This document shows, piece by piece, positions 1 to 5,735 of a DNA stretch of 6,935 nt. A program made the position numbers and the translations under genes. This stretch comes from Acidobacteriaceae bacterium. Lineage in GTDB: Bacteria > Acidobacteriota > Terriglobia > Terriglobales > SbA1. How positions within the stretch are numbered: position 1 is the first letter of the stretch; the number at the start of each line of letters is the position of its first letter. The stretch is from positions 1-6,935 of the forward strand of contig JAFAGX010000506.1 in the NCBI GenBank assembly GCA_019237515.1, read 5' to 3'. The notes under the pieces were generated by a model, which was given only the letters and a program-made list of their open reading frames with translations, did not search any database and was not told the origin of the DNA.

Positions 1-707
1 ATGCCACGAGCGATTCCGTCGGGGCCAACGAGCACGTCGGCGAGAATGGGGCCGGCTGCACCAGGAGATTGGAGCGGCAGACCCAACATAGAAGGCGAGA
101 CCTGCACGCGAACAATTTCCATGTCTCCAGCGCAGCTAATTCGATCACAGTACATCAGGCTTGCGAAACCAGCCGGGAATAAGTCCTGATCACGTGAAAC
201 CGCAAGTGACCGAGAACTTGCCCTAACCGGCTTTCTGTGTGTGTTTGCTTCCTTGACTGGAGTTCGTGTACCGCTCTCGGTAACTGAAGCGCGGAATTCG
301 GCTGCGGCGAGGTGCGGCGGCGGCCCAACAGCTCCAATCTTCGGAGCCGGTTTGCTGACGGGCAATGTGAAAAATACAATTACAGCCACTGCGGCGAGCA
401 GTGCCGCACTGGAAACGTAAATCGCAGCTCGAACCGCTCGCTTACGAACAGGCATTTCGTCGTGCCGGGCAGTTGTCACGTGCCGGCGAAAGGCGTCGAG
501 AACTGCAGCATCCACGGTTTGCGGAATCTCGGGAGCCGATTCGCGGATTCGCTTCAGATTTGCGGCAAGATCGCGCTGTTCTTCAACGAAAGTCTTGCAC
601 TTAAAGCAGGCGCTTAGGTGAGCAAGGATTTCGCCAGAAGAGTGAGTGAGATCTAAAACGTTCTGCGGCGAATACTCAATATGGTGACGGGCCTGTTGAC
701 AGTTCAT
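1..707 (-). CDS. Zinc-binding membrane anti-sigma factor, C-terminus cut by the window edge
   Basis: The reading frame is open from an ATG at 707 down to base 1 (235 codons, no stop), so the last residues lie outside the window. The N-terminus has the ZAS/zf-HC2 zinc pattern: Cys3, then His30-x3-Cys34-x2-Cys37. A Lys/Arg-rich stretch (88-93) precedes a single hydrophobic helix at about 94-115. A roughly 120-residue presumably periplasmic part follows, with a Pro-rich linker and a C-terminal stretch (about 190-235) ending in a D-V-L-V-G-x-D-G-I-A-R motif that I associate with acidobacterial anti-sigma tails. Known for the family: the N-terminal domain holds the cognate ECF sigma factor at the membrane until a signal arrives. 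The start overlaps the sigma stop codon as ATGA, and a GAGGG site lies upstream, so the two are surely co-translated. Inference: the zinc cluster could sense redox state, or it could be purely structural. Identity as an anti-sigma factor is strong; the signal is unknown. Confidence 0.88.
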   Translation of the reverse strand, partial: MNCQQARHHIEYSPQNVLDLTHSSGEILAHLSACFKCKTFVEEQRDLAANLKRIRESAPEIPQTVDAAVLDAFRRHVTTARHDEMPVRKRAVRAAIYVSSAALLAAVAVIVFFTLPVSKPAPKIGAVGPPPHLAAAEFRASVTESGTRTPVKEANTHRKPVRASSRSLAVSRDQDLFPAGFASLMYCDRISCAGDMEIVRVQVSPSMLGLPLQSPGAAGPILADVLVGPDGIARG

Positions 708-1309
708 ATCAGGCATCCCTCGCGAAGCCCCACCGTACGCGTTTTTTGCAGAGGTTTCAGTTTGCGCGCCAGGACATTGTGCGCGCGATTCAGCCGGGAA
801 CGGACTGTACCGATGGAACATCGGAGGCGAGCCGCCGCCTCGCTATACGACAATTCGCACAAGTCGCAAAGGACAACCGCCTCCCGATAATGAATGGGGA
901 GAGAGGCGACTGCCATCTGTACCTGATCCGCGAGCTCGTTGCGCACCAGTTGAGCGTCTACGGGATCTATATCGGCCATAAGATTCGGCGAGACTGCGCT
1001 TTCTTCAGCGCTGAGGGACTCGAATCCGTTCTCGCAGCGGCGGATCCGGCGGACAAGATTTTTGACGATGCCAAATGCAAACCCGGCAACATCCCCCTGC
1101 GGTTCGTGATACTTCCCTGCTTTGCTCAGCAATGTCATAAAAACATCTTGCGTTATCTCTTCGGCGGTAGACTTCGATCCTGTCATGTAATACGCATAGC
1201 GGAAGAGATTATGCTTTAAGCGCTCGTAAAGGAGAAAAAAAGCGCTTTCGTCCCCTTCGATAGAGAGGCTTAGCAGTTCTGCATCGGACCGGGTATCGCC
1301 GTTATCCAT
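704..1309 (-). CDS. ECF-family RNA polymerase sigma factor
   Basis: This 201-residue protein has the two-domain layout and the usual length of ECF (group 4) sigma factors. Region 2 spans about residues 22-91. It includes the Y-A-Y-Y-M-T-G segment and the A-E-E-I-T-Q-D-V-F motif (about 49-57) typical of the core-binding and -10 recognition helices. A variable linker (about 92-122) follows. Region 4 (about 125-183) has the L-P-x-x-Y-R-E-A-V-V-L motif and a helix-turn-helix around S-Y-S-E-A-A-A-R-L and G-T-V-R-S-R-L-N-R-A, which reads the -35 element. There is no extra C-terminal domain. The ATG at 1309 is preceded on the minus strand by GGAAGG about 9 bases upstream, and by a closer GGAG. It is the first gene of a two-gene operon with its membrane anti-sigma factor, overlapping it by four bases. 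It directs RNA polymerase to a stress or envelope regulon that cannot be named from this sequence. Confidence 0.95.
   Translation of the reverse strand: MDNGDTRSDAELLSLSIEGDESAFFLLYERLKHNLFRYAYYMTGSKSTAEEITQDVFMTLLSKAGKYHEPQGDVAGFAFGIVKNLVRRIRRCENGFESLSAEESAVSPNLMADIDPVDAQLVRNELADQVQMAVASLPIHYREAVVLCDLCELSYSEAAARLRCSIGTVRSRLNRAHNVLARKLKPLQKTRTVGLREGCLI
717..721 (-). promoter_or_regulatory. Ribosome binding site for the anti-sigma gene, inside the sigma gene
   Basis: On the minus strand GAGGG lies 9 bases before the ATG at 707, within the last codons of the sigma gene. Together with the ATGA overlap it fixes the start of the anti-sigma factor and indicates translational coupling. Confidence 0.65.
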
Positions 1310-1330
1310 TCTCCGCTGCCTTCCACACTA

Positions 1331-1358
1331 TCTTCGCGGGATTAAGGAGAATAGTTCC
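1331..1358 (-). promoter_or_regulatory. Weak candidate ECF-type promoter for the sigma operon
   Basis: On the minus strand GGAAC (1354-1358) stands 17 bases before CGAAGA (1331-1336), 22 bases ahead of the start codon. GGAAC is the common -35 core of ECF promoters, and ECF operons often autoregulate. The -10 part is not a recognised consensus, and the short distance to the gene leaves little room for a leader, so this is only a candidate. Confidence 0.25.
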
Positions 1359-1403
1359 AGAAAATTTGTTCTCAAGTGTGATCTGCAGTTTGAAAGATGC
1401 AAC

Positions 1404-1430
1404 CACAGAGGACGCAGGGGGCACAGAGCA
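1404..1430. repeat. Three imperfect 9-base tandem units in an intergenic gap
   Basis: Three consecutive 9-mers are CACAGAGGA, CGCAGGGGG and CACAGAGCA, preceded by AAC. They lie between the end of the BamE-like gene (1461) and the start of the sigma gene (1309). From memory, sequences of the form ACCACAGAG/GCACAGAG recur between genes in many environmental bacterial genomes. I treat this as a short copy of such a dispersed element. It codes for nothing I can see, and its strand is arbitrary. Confidence 0.55.
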
Positions 1431-1460
1431 GTTGAGCGGATAGTGGGTGGCTTCATGCTC

Positions 1461-2492
1461 CTACAGGTTCGGCGAATTGCCGCCCGGAGGACCCGTCGGC
1501 GCGGAGGGAGGAGGAGATGGTGGTGGCGCAACGCCTCCGCTGGGCAGAGACTTCGGGGAGTCATTCGGTAATTCTTCTCCGGGCCTGCGCAGGCTAGGAG
1601 CATTGGCCGGCCTGGGCTGATTGGCCGTATTCTGAGCGACTGCCGGCTTGGTGCCGAGGTCGATTTCTTTTTCTGTGCGAACAATCTTCTCACCATCGAC
1701 CTTCATGGTTTCGACGCGCACGACTTCGTCTCCGACCAGGCGAACGAAATCGACGTCCTGCGGGGGCTCGCCATACACCCAATCTTCATATTCAGTATCG
1801 CCATCTTTTTCACGGATTTTTTTCGGTGGGCGGCCCTTGGCATAGGTGACCATCTCGCGGTTCATTCCCACCAGCACGTGATGGTTCTTGATGGCCTCTT
1901 TTACCTGGGGGGGAACCGTTTCCAGATACGCATCGACTGGTGATTTGGCGTCGAAGTCGAAAACGGGACGGAGCAGCTTTTTGAGCTCGGGACCGGTTAA
2001 ATCCGGGACGTAGTGGTCGAACACCAAATCCACGTATGAGCCACGGGGGTTGGCATTGGAGTCACTGGGCGCTATGGGGGCGGTGCCGCCCATTCCTCCG
2101 ACTTCGATCCGCTGATACCATTTCTGTTTCTTTACCGGGCCGCCGTTGATCTCGAAGTGAATGCGGTCACCTCTAATGTCGATACGGCTAATGCGCGCTT
2201 GATCGCCAGGCTTCACTGCGGGGCCATACATGGCAATCATGCTTTGGAGTTCCTGACCGGTGGGCGCGAGCGTTCCATCTCTTAGCGTCAACCCGCGCTT
2301 ACCCATCGGAAATGGGGCGCGAATATAAACCAATTCGGAATCAAAGGCGCGAATGATTTCTATGCGGTTTTCCTTCGAAAGGTGGGGCGCAGATGCGCCA
2401 GGCTTCGCGTCAGCCGGCGTCTGATCGGAAGCGCTCAGAGACACGCTAAATAAAAAGCAACAAACCAGAAGGGACAAACTGCGTGGCTTCAT
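1461..2492 (-). CDS. Secreted protein of unknown function with a BamE-like segment and Pro-rich tail
   Basis: I do not recognise a named family for this 343-residue protein. Residues 1-21 form a signal peptide (basic start, hydrophobic core, A-S-D after the core). There is no lipobox cysteine in the right place, so it is probably periplasmic rather than a lipoprotein. Residues about 40-200 form a domain with alternating beta-type segments and a V-D-L-V-F-D motif (154-159). Residues about 205-275 resemble the BamE/SmpA fold: V-L-V-G-M-x-R-E-M-V, a G-R-P-P-K-K-I-R-E segment, then E-D-W-V-Y-G and beta strands. The last 60 residues are rich in Pro, Ser, Gly and Asn and likely disordered. The ATG at 2492 gives the signal peptide, but no strong Shine-Dalgarno site precedes it. 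Gaps of 144 and 151 bases to its same-strand neighbours suggest a single-gene unit. Envelope function is inference only. Confidence 0.82.
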   Translation of the reverse strand: MKPRSLSLLVCCFLFSVSLSASDQTPADAKPGASAPHLSKENRIEIIRAFDSELVYIRAPFPMGKRGLTLRDGTLAPTGQELQSMIAMYGPAVKPGDQARISRIDIRGDRIHFEINGGPVKKQKWYQRIEVGGMGGTAPIAPSDSNANPRGSYVDLVFDHYVPDLTGPELKKLLRPVFDFDAKSPVDAYLETVPPQVKEAIKNHHVLVGMNREMVTYAKGRPPKKIREKDGDTEYEDWVYGEPPQDVDFVRLVGDEVVRVETMKVDGEKIVRTEKEIDLGTKPAVAQNTANQPRPANAPSLRRPGEELPNDSPKSLPSGGVAPPPSPPPSAPTGPPGGNSPNL

Positions 2493-2579
2493 GGGACCCG
2501 CGCCAACCTAATGAGATTATACCGCTCCGTCAATTCCGCATATCTGGCTGAAATCGCCTTAGTGGCGCGCGCAACACAC

Positions 2580-2610
2580 AAAAGGAAAGGCGCACCATTA
2601 AGATGCGCCT
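2580..2610 (-). terminator. Rho-independent terminator after the Ig-like secreted gene
   Basis: On the minus strand a 7-base stem, AGGCGCA/TGCGCCT (2604-2610 with 2588-2594), closes a 9-base loop. The T-rich run TTCCTTTT follows it. It begins 26 bases past the stop codon at 2637, as expected for an intrinsic terminator. Confidence 0.72.
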
Positions 2611-2636
2611 GCTTCAGCTTCGGTGGTTGGCAAATG

Positions 2637-3704
2637 TCAGGGTTGCCAGCTGAAATTCAGCTGATCCAGGTAAACACTGTACGGCGTCTGCGAGCGATCG
2701 CCGTCAATCTGGTAGTTGATGGTCACGCCGTACCAACCTGTGCCCGTGGGCGAGTCACTGCGATTGAGATTGGCTGTGTTGCCATTGAGAGTAATGGATC
2801 GAAAGAGCAATTGGTCTCCTGAAGTCCGCTGAACCTTGAGGACAAGGTGGTTCCAGCCGGTGACAGGGTTACAGCCAACACCACTGGGCACCCAATGCTG
2901 TCCGGGGTTGCTCCACGTATCCCATTCGTGGCCTCCCGCCACGCGGCATTCGTGGCCCCAGATAAAGGATTTCCCATTGACGAACTGGTTAATATCGAAC
3001 TCCAGCGCCTGAGGAGCACTGTTATCGCTTAGATAAAACCAGACGTCATAAGTGAAATTGTGAAGCGTGGGTACGAGGGAGCGGTTGCTGTCGGGCAAGC
3101 CCTGGGACGAAAAGTCTCCGATCAGGTGATTGTTCCAGAGGATGTCGGAGAAGACTTCATTGCCGCCGATCGTGGTCCTGACCGACTTGCCATCAGCCGA
3201 GGGATTGGCAACACCCGGCGTCCACGACCAGGTCGCGTTTGGGCCGCCAGAATTGCAGCCCCCGCAGATGTTGTAGGAAGGTGGGAGCAAGGCGTATCCC
3301 GTCCAGCCGGCAGTATCTGCCTGCACCGAAGAGAAGACGCCTCCGCCACCGCTGGGCGGCGGATCCGGTGGCGGGTCTCCACCGCCAACCGTAATCGTGA
3401 CTGGAGCTTTTGTGGCTCCCCCACAGTTATCCCATTCCTGGACCGTGGCGTAGTAAGTTCCGGGGCCCAAGTTCAAATTCGTATTCAAAGATGACCCGCT
3501 GACTGTATAAGCGAGCTGGTATGGGGCCGTGTAAATTCCCATCGCGGCCACCCCTTTAGGACAGGAAGACGAGGCAGTGGCAGAAAAATGTACAGGTGAA
3601 GAGACGGAAGATCCGTTGCCGGGCGTGCTTACATTGACGCCCGCGAACATCGGTGTTACCCATATCGCGAGCAGACAGAGGGGGAGAAACTTGCTCTTTC
3701 GCAT
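2637..3704 (-). CDS. Secreted Ig-like protein with a C-terminal lectin/glucanase-like domain
   Basis: This 355-residue exported protein has a signal peptide at 1-21 (cut after M-F-A). An Ig-like beta domain (about 23-106) shows the S-P-V, I-Y, N-T-x-L, P-G and V-Q-x-W-D-x-x-G-G-x-x-K signature. A Gly/Pro linker (107-122) leads to a beta-rich domain (123-355) with many Trp, Tyr and Asn residues. That domain looks like a concanavalin-A-type sandwich: F-T-Y-D-V-W-F-Y-L, A-L-E-F-D-I-N-Q-F, G-W-N-H-L-V-L-K-V and Y-L-D-Q-L-N-F strands. Cys48/Cys94 sit in the Ig domain, and Cys147/Cys150 and Cys253/Cys278 in the second, so disulfides are plausible. I see no certain catalytic Glu pair, so carbohydrate binding is as likely as hydrolysis. 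GGAG lies 8 bases before the ATG at 3704. It appears to be transcribed alone, with its own terminator. The Ig domain matches the one at the end of the phosphoesterase gene at the right edge. Confidence 0.85.
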   Translation of the reverse strand: MRKSKFLPLCLLAIWVTPMFAGVNVSTPGNGSSVSSPVHFSATASSSCPKGVAAMGIYTAPYQLAYTVSGSSLNTNLNLGPGTYYATVQEWDNCGGATKAPVTITVGGGDPPPDPPPSGGGGVFSSVQADTAGWTGYALLPPSYNICGGCNSGGPNATWSWTPGVANPSADGKSVRTTIGGNEVFSDILWNNHLIGDFSSQGLPDSNRSLVPTLHNFTYDVWFYLSDNSAPQALEFDINQFVNGKSFIWGHECRVAGGHEWDTWSNPGQHWVPSGVGCNPVTGWNHLVLKVQRTSGDQLLFRSITLNGNTANLNRSDSPTGTGWYGVTINYQIDGDRSQTPYSVYLDQLNFSWQP

Positions 3705-3786
3705 TCAGATGTCTCCAACTGGTATTGATTTAGCGCAAGTGACGCGCTTGTGGTTCTGAGTTGCAGGCGATTCTAGGAATGCATCT

Positions 3787-3855
3787 ACTCAGGCTCAAGG
3801 GAAAACCCCATTAGGGTGAATCGTAAGTTTGTGAACCTCTGAGTTAAGGTATAGG
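3787..3855 (+). promoter_or_regulatory. Candidate promoter and dyad region upstream of msrB
   Basis: A 6-base inverted repeat, ACTCAG (3787-3792) and CTGAGT (3839-3844), flanks a smaller ACCC-CATTA-GGGT hairpin (about 3806-3818). A TTTGTG/TATAGG pair (3828-3833 and 3850-3855, 16-base spacer) could be a weak housekeeping promoter. If so, transcription would start near 3862 and the dyads would be DNA sites rather than RNA. This is a candidate on inspection only. Confidence 0.3.
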
Positions 3856-3927
3856 CCCTAGACGTAGTGCGAAACCTTTGGGAGTTTCCGGTATCGAATC
3901 AAAAGAGTCTTTTTTATCGAGGAAAGC

Positions 3928-4329
3928 ATGGCTGAGAAAATTACGAAAACGGAAGAGGAATGGCGGAAGCAGTTGTCGCCGGAGCAATATCACGTTACCC
4001 GCGAAGCCGGTACGGAGCCGGCCTTTACCGGTAAGTACTGGAAAACCAAAGACAAAGGAATGTACAGCTGCGCGTGCTGCGGGGCTCCGTTATTTAACTC
4101 GGAGACCAAATTTGACTCCGGTACGGGATGGCCTAGCTTCACGCAACCCGTGGAACGGTCCGCGGTAGCGGAGCACACCGATCGGAGCTATGGGATGAAC
4201 CGGACGGAGGTACGTTGCGCACGCTGTGACGCGCATTTGGGGCACGTGTTCCCGGATGGTCCGGGTCCCACCGGAACGCGGTACTGCATGAATTCAGCGT
4301 CGCTGGACTTGAAGGCGGAGAAGAAATAA
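3928..4329 (+). CDS. msrB: Peptide-methionine (R)-S-oxide reductase MsrB
   Basis: MsrB reduces the R-epimer of methionine sulfoxide in proteins back to methionine, usually drawing electrons from thioredoxin. This 133-residue protein is a complete single-domain MsrB of normal size. Zinc is held by Cys48-x2-Cys51 and Cys97-x2-Cys100. The S-G-T-G-W-P-S-F motif (64-71) lines the active site, H-L-G-H-V-F-P-D-G (103-111) is intact, and R-Y-C-M-N-S places the catalytic Cys at 120. The position that carries a resolving Cys in the E. coli type (S-G-C-G-W-P-S-F) is Thr66 here, as in many one-Cys MsrB enzymes. No signal peptide is present, so it acts in the cytoplasm. GAGGA lies just upstream of the ATG at 3928. 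A longer frame with an earlier start in another phase is a shadow. The gene converges with the bactofilin gene and shares its terminator hairpin. Confidence 0.97.
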   Translation: MAEKITKTEEEWRKQLSPEQYHVTREAGTEPAFTGKYWKTKDKGMYSCACCGAPLFNSETKFDSGTGWPSFTQPVERSAVAEHTDRSYGMNRTEVRCARCDAHLGHVFPDGPGPTGTRYCMNSASLDLKAEKK

Positions 4330-4333
4330 GAAA

Positions 4334-4356
4334 AGGCGCGGCTGAAAGCCGCGCCT
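4334..4356. terminator. Shared terminator hairpin between msrB and the bactofilin gene
   Basis: A perfect 10-base stem (AGGCGCGGCT / AGCCGCGCCT) with a GAA loop lies 4 bases past the msrB stop. On the minus strand it is followed by a T-rich run (TTTCTTATTTC) that overlaps the end of msrB, so it is an intrinsic terminator for the bactofilin gene. On the plus strand there is no T tract, so for msrB it may only stabilise the 3' end or act weakly. Confidence 0.82.
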
Positions 4357-4383
4357 GATGGAAAGCAAATGTAGAGAGAGTAG

Positions 4384-4869
4384 TTATGCCCCTGCGACTG
4401 CGCTGGCCGCTTTGGGCTTATCGGCTTCGGTGGTAAAGGACTTCTGGTTCTGAGCTTTGTCCTGTTTCTGAGATCCGCTGCGCACATCGACGCTGCCCTT
4501 TAGCATGGCGCCGTCTTCGACGCTGACGCGGGGGGCGGCCACATCACCGGTAAGCGAGCCCTCAGCGCGGATATCGAGACGATCGGTGCACTGAATGTTT
4601 CCCTTCACCGAGCCCATGATGACTACTTCCTTGGCATCGATGTTGGCGGTAACGCTACCACTGCGGCCAATGGTGACTCGCTGGCCGCTTACGTGAATTG
4701 AGCCCTCAACTTTGCCGTCGATATAAAGGGGCTCTGAACCAGAGATCTCGCCTTTAATGACCACGGAGGCACCAATGGTAGCTTGTTCACCGGCTGCGGC
4801 TCTTACAGGAGTGTAGGTTGTGGAGTTCGCGGGGGCTTTGGGTGATTGGTTCTGTGCTGGTTGCAACAT
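4384..4869 (-). CDS. Bactofilin (polymer-forming cytoskeletal protein)
   Basis: Bactofilins polymerise without nucleotide into filaments that organise cell shape, the envelope or motility machinery. This 161-residue protein has the family layout: a disordered Pro/Gln/Ala-rich head (1-27), a beta-helix core (about 28-130) and a Lys/Gln/Ala-rich disordered tail (131-161). The core shows the right-handed repeat of short strands, with Gly and Val/Ile recurring at fixed steps: I-G-A-S-V-V-I-K-G-E-I-S-G, Y-I-D-G-K-V-E-G-S-I, V-T-I-G-R-S-G-S-V, V-V-I-M-G-S-V-K-G-N-I and V-E-D-G-A-M-L-K-G-S-V. There is no membrane segment. The ATG at 4869 has only a weak ribosome site (GGA 5 bases away, AAGGA 12 away). 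No M23 peptidase gene, a common bactofilin partner, is adjacent in the window. The gene ends at the strong hairpin shared with msrB. Confidence 0.95.
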   Translation of the reverse strand: MLQPAQNQSPKAPANSTTYTPVRAAAGEQATIGASVVIKGEISGSEPLYIDGKVEGSIHVSGQRVTIGRSGSVTANIDAKEVVIMGSVKGNIQCTDRLDIRAEGSLTGDVAAPRVSVEDGAMLKGSVDVRSGSQKQDKAQNQKSFTTEADKPKAASAVAGA

Positions 4870-5188
4870 TATTCCGGGCCATCCTTAGTTCAGCGCGTTT
4901 GGGGGCTTTGATGCGCGCGAGGTGTGTACCACTCGACGGTGACTATCGCACGAAGCTTGAGTACTGAGCAGATTACGGAAGATGCTGTCCAAGCGCCAAA
5001 AATGGGCAATTACTGCCTGATCTGGTCTCTTTTCGTCCCCATTCGAATCGTCCGTCTCCGCCCTTTTTAGCCAGGCGAAGAGTACCTGCGGGTCGATTCA
5101 TCGAAAATTCACGCCTGCGAATCGTGTTTGAAACACTCTCCTGCTACGGTAGCGAGGTTGCGTCACAACTTACGAGGAGTTCCTGGTT
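4870..5188. other. 319-base divergent intergenic region without a gene
   Basis: I find no convincing coding frame here. It must hold the promoters of the bactofilin gene (minus) and the receiver gene (plus). The plus side contains repeated 8-mers CGAATCGT at 5044-5051 and 5118-5125, an inverted 6-mer CGATTC at 5094-5099, and two short dyads listed separately. I could not pick a confident -35/-10 pair on either strand. Confidence 0.6.
5124..5153 (+). promoter_or_regulatory. Two adjacent odd dyads, possible operator
   Basis: GTGTTT-G-AAACAC (5124-5136) and GCTAC-G-GTAGC (5143-5153) are perfect inverted repeats, each around a single central G. Their centres are 18 bases apart and lie 41-59 bases before the receiver gene start. 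Such spacing could suit a dimeric DNA-binding protein. They differ in sequence, so they are not copies of one site. Confidence 0.35.
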
Positions 5189-5593
5189 ATGATCCTCTCG
5201 AAGAATGACCAACCGAGAGTTCTTCTCATCGACCACGACTTTCGCAGTCAGCAATTACGAACCGCGGCCCTCAGAAATTGTGAAATCGAAGTTCACCTCG
5301 CTGGCAATCTCGACGAGGCCGCACGTTTATGGGCAAAGCATTGTTACAACTTAGTCCTGCTGGCTGCGCCACAGAACTCCGAAGAGGTAGCCGTCTTTTC
5401 CAGCGAAGTCAACAAGTGCAAGCCGAGACCGCGGATGGCACTTCTCGTGGGAGCGCCCGAATATGTTCGGGAAGTAGGCCGTGTCACGCCGCGGTCACTT
5501 GCGACATTGGCTCCGATGATGGCGGTCACCAAGACTGACGTGCCGCACAGCCATTGGCATGCGATGCTCCAACAGTTGCTGGCCACCGCTTGA
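5189..5593 (+). CDS. Degenerate receiver-like protein lacking the phosphoacceptor Asp
   Basis: This 134-residue single-domain protein reads as a response-regulator receiver fold. V-L-L-I-D-H-D (11-17) gives the first strand with the acidic pair Asp15/Asp17. Two helix-strand units follow, then Y-N-L-V-L-L (53-58) for the third strand. The phosphoacceptor Asp expected next is Ala59, and the fourth strand M-A-L-L-V-G (83-88) lacks the usual Thr/Ser. The conserved Lys is not evident either, though the fold's tail (A-P-M-M-A-V-T-K) has a Lys at 115 that could be displaced. No output domain is present. Such pseudo-receivers usually work by protein contact rather than phosphorylation; that is inference here. 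GAGGAG lies 9 bases before the ATG at 5189, so the start is well supported. It diverges from the bactofilin gene, and no histidine kinase is in the window. Confidence 0.8.
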   Translation: MILSKNDQPRVLLIDHDFRSQQLRTAALRNCEIEVHLAGNLDEAARLWAKHCYNLVLLAAPQNSEEVAVFSSEVNKCKPRPRMALLVGAPEYVREVGRVTPRSLATLAPMMAVTKTDVPHSHWHAMLQQLLATA

Positions 5594-5612
5594 GGAAACG
5601 CAACACCACGAC

Positions 5613-5655
5613 TAGCCTCAAATTTTCACAAGCAGAGTAATTGGCTAAGGTTTTT
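5613..5655 (+). terminator. Weak possible terminator after the receiver gene
   Basis: TAGCC (5613-5617) can pair with GGCTA (5643-5647), followed by AGG and five T. The stem is short and the loop is 25 bases, so it would be a poor intrinsic terminator. No better one is seen before the next gene. Confidence 0.2.
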
Positions 5656-5672
5656 CCCTGATTGTTCATATA

Positions 5673-5735
5673 CCGGAACCACTGTACGTTTACTTACCCC
5701 CCGAAGTAGAAAGCTGAAATCAGCTACCGGTCCGG
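5673..5735 (+). promoter_or_regulatory. Candidate structured leader (three-way junction) before the phosphoesterase
   Basis: CCGGAACC (5673-5680) can pair with GGTCCGG (5729-5735) with one bulged A, enclosing two hairpins. The first is a 7-pair stem (5689-5695 with 5704-5710, one G-U) with the loop ACCCCCCG. The second is AGCTG/CAGCT (5712-5716 with 5721-5725) with an AAAT loop. Junction strands are 8, 1 and 3 bases. It ends 45 bases before the ribosome site of the phosphoesterase gene. It could be a regulatory RNA or a chance fold; I do not match it to a named riboswitch class. Confidence 0.35.

Noticed and set aside
312..617. Plus-strand frames opposite the anti-sigma gene
   Set aside because: The minus frame has the zinc motif, the membrane helix and the ATGA coupling; the plus frames have no supporting signal.
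746..1219. 157-codon open frame on the plus strand
   Set aside because: It lies antisense inside the sigma gene, and its translation shows no domain or normal protein composition; the sigma factor on the other strand is unmistakable.
1404..1430. CRISPR array
   Set aside because: The units are 9 bases, contiguous and without spacers, and no cas gene is present.
1328..1696. 122-codon minus-strand frame overlapping the end of the BamE-like gene
   Set aside because: It is Arg/Pro/Leu-rich shadow coding in another frame of the Pro-rich tail, without a family signature or ribosome site.
3060..3494. 144-codon plus-strand frame opposite the Ig-like secreted gene
   Set aside because: It is shadow coding; the minus frame has a signal peptide, ribosome site and recognisable domain.
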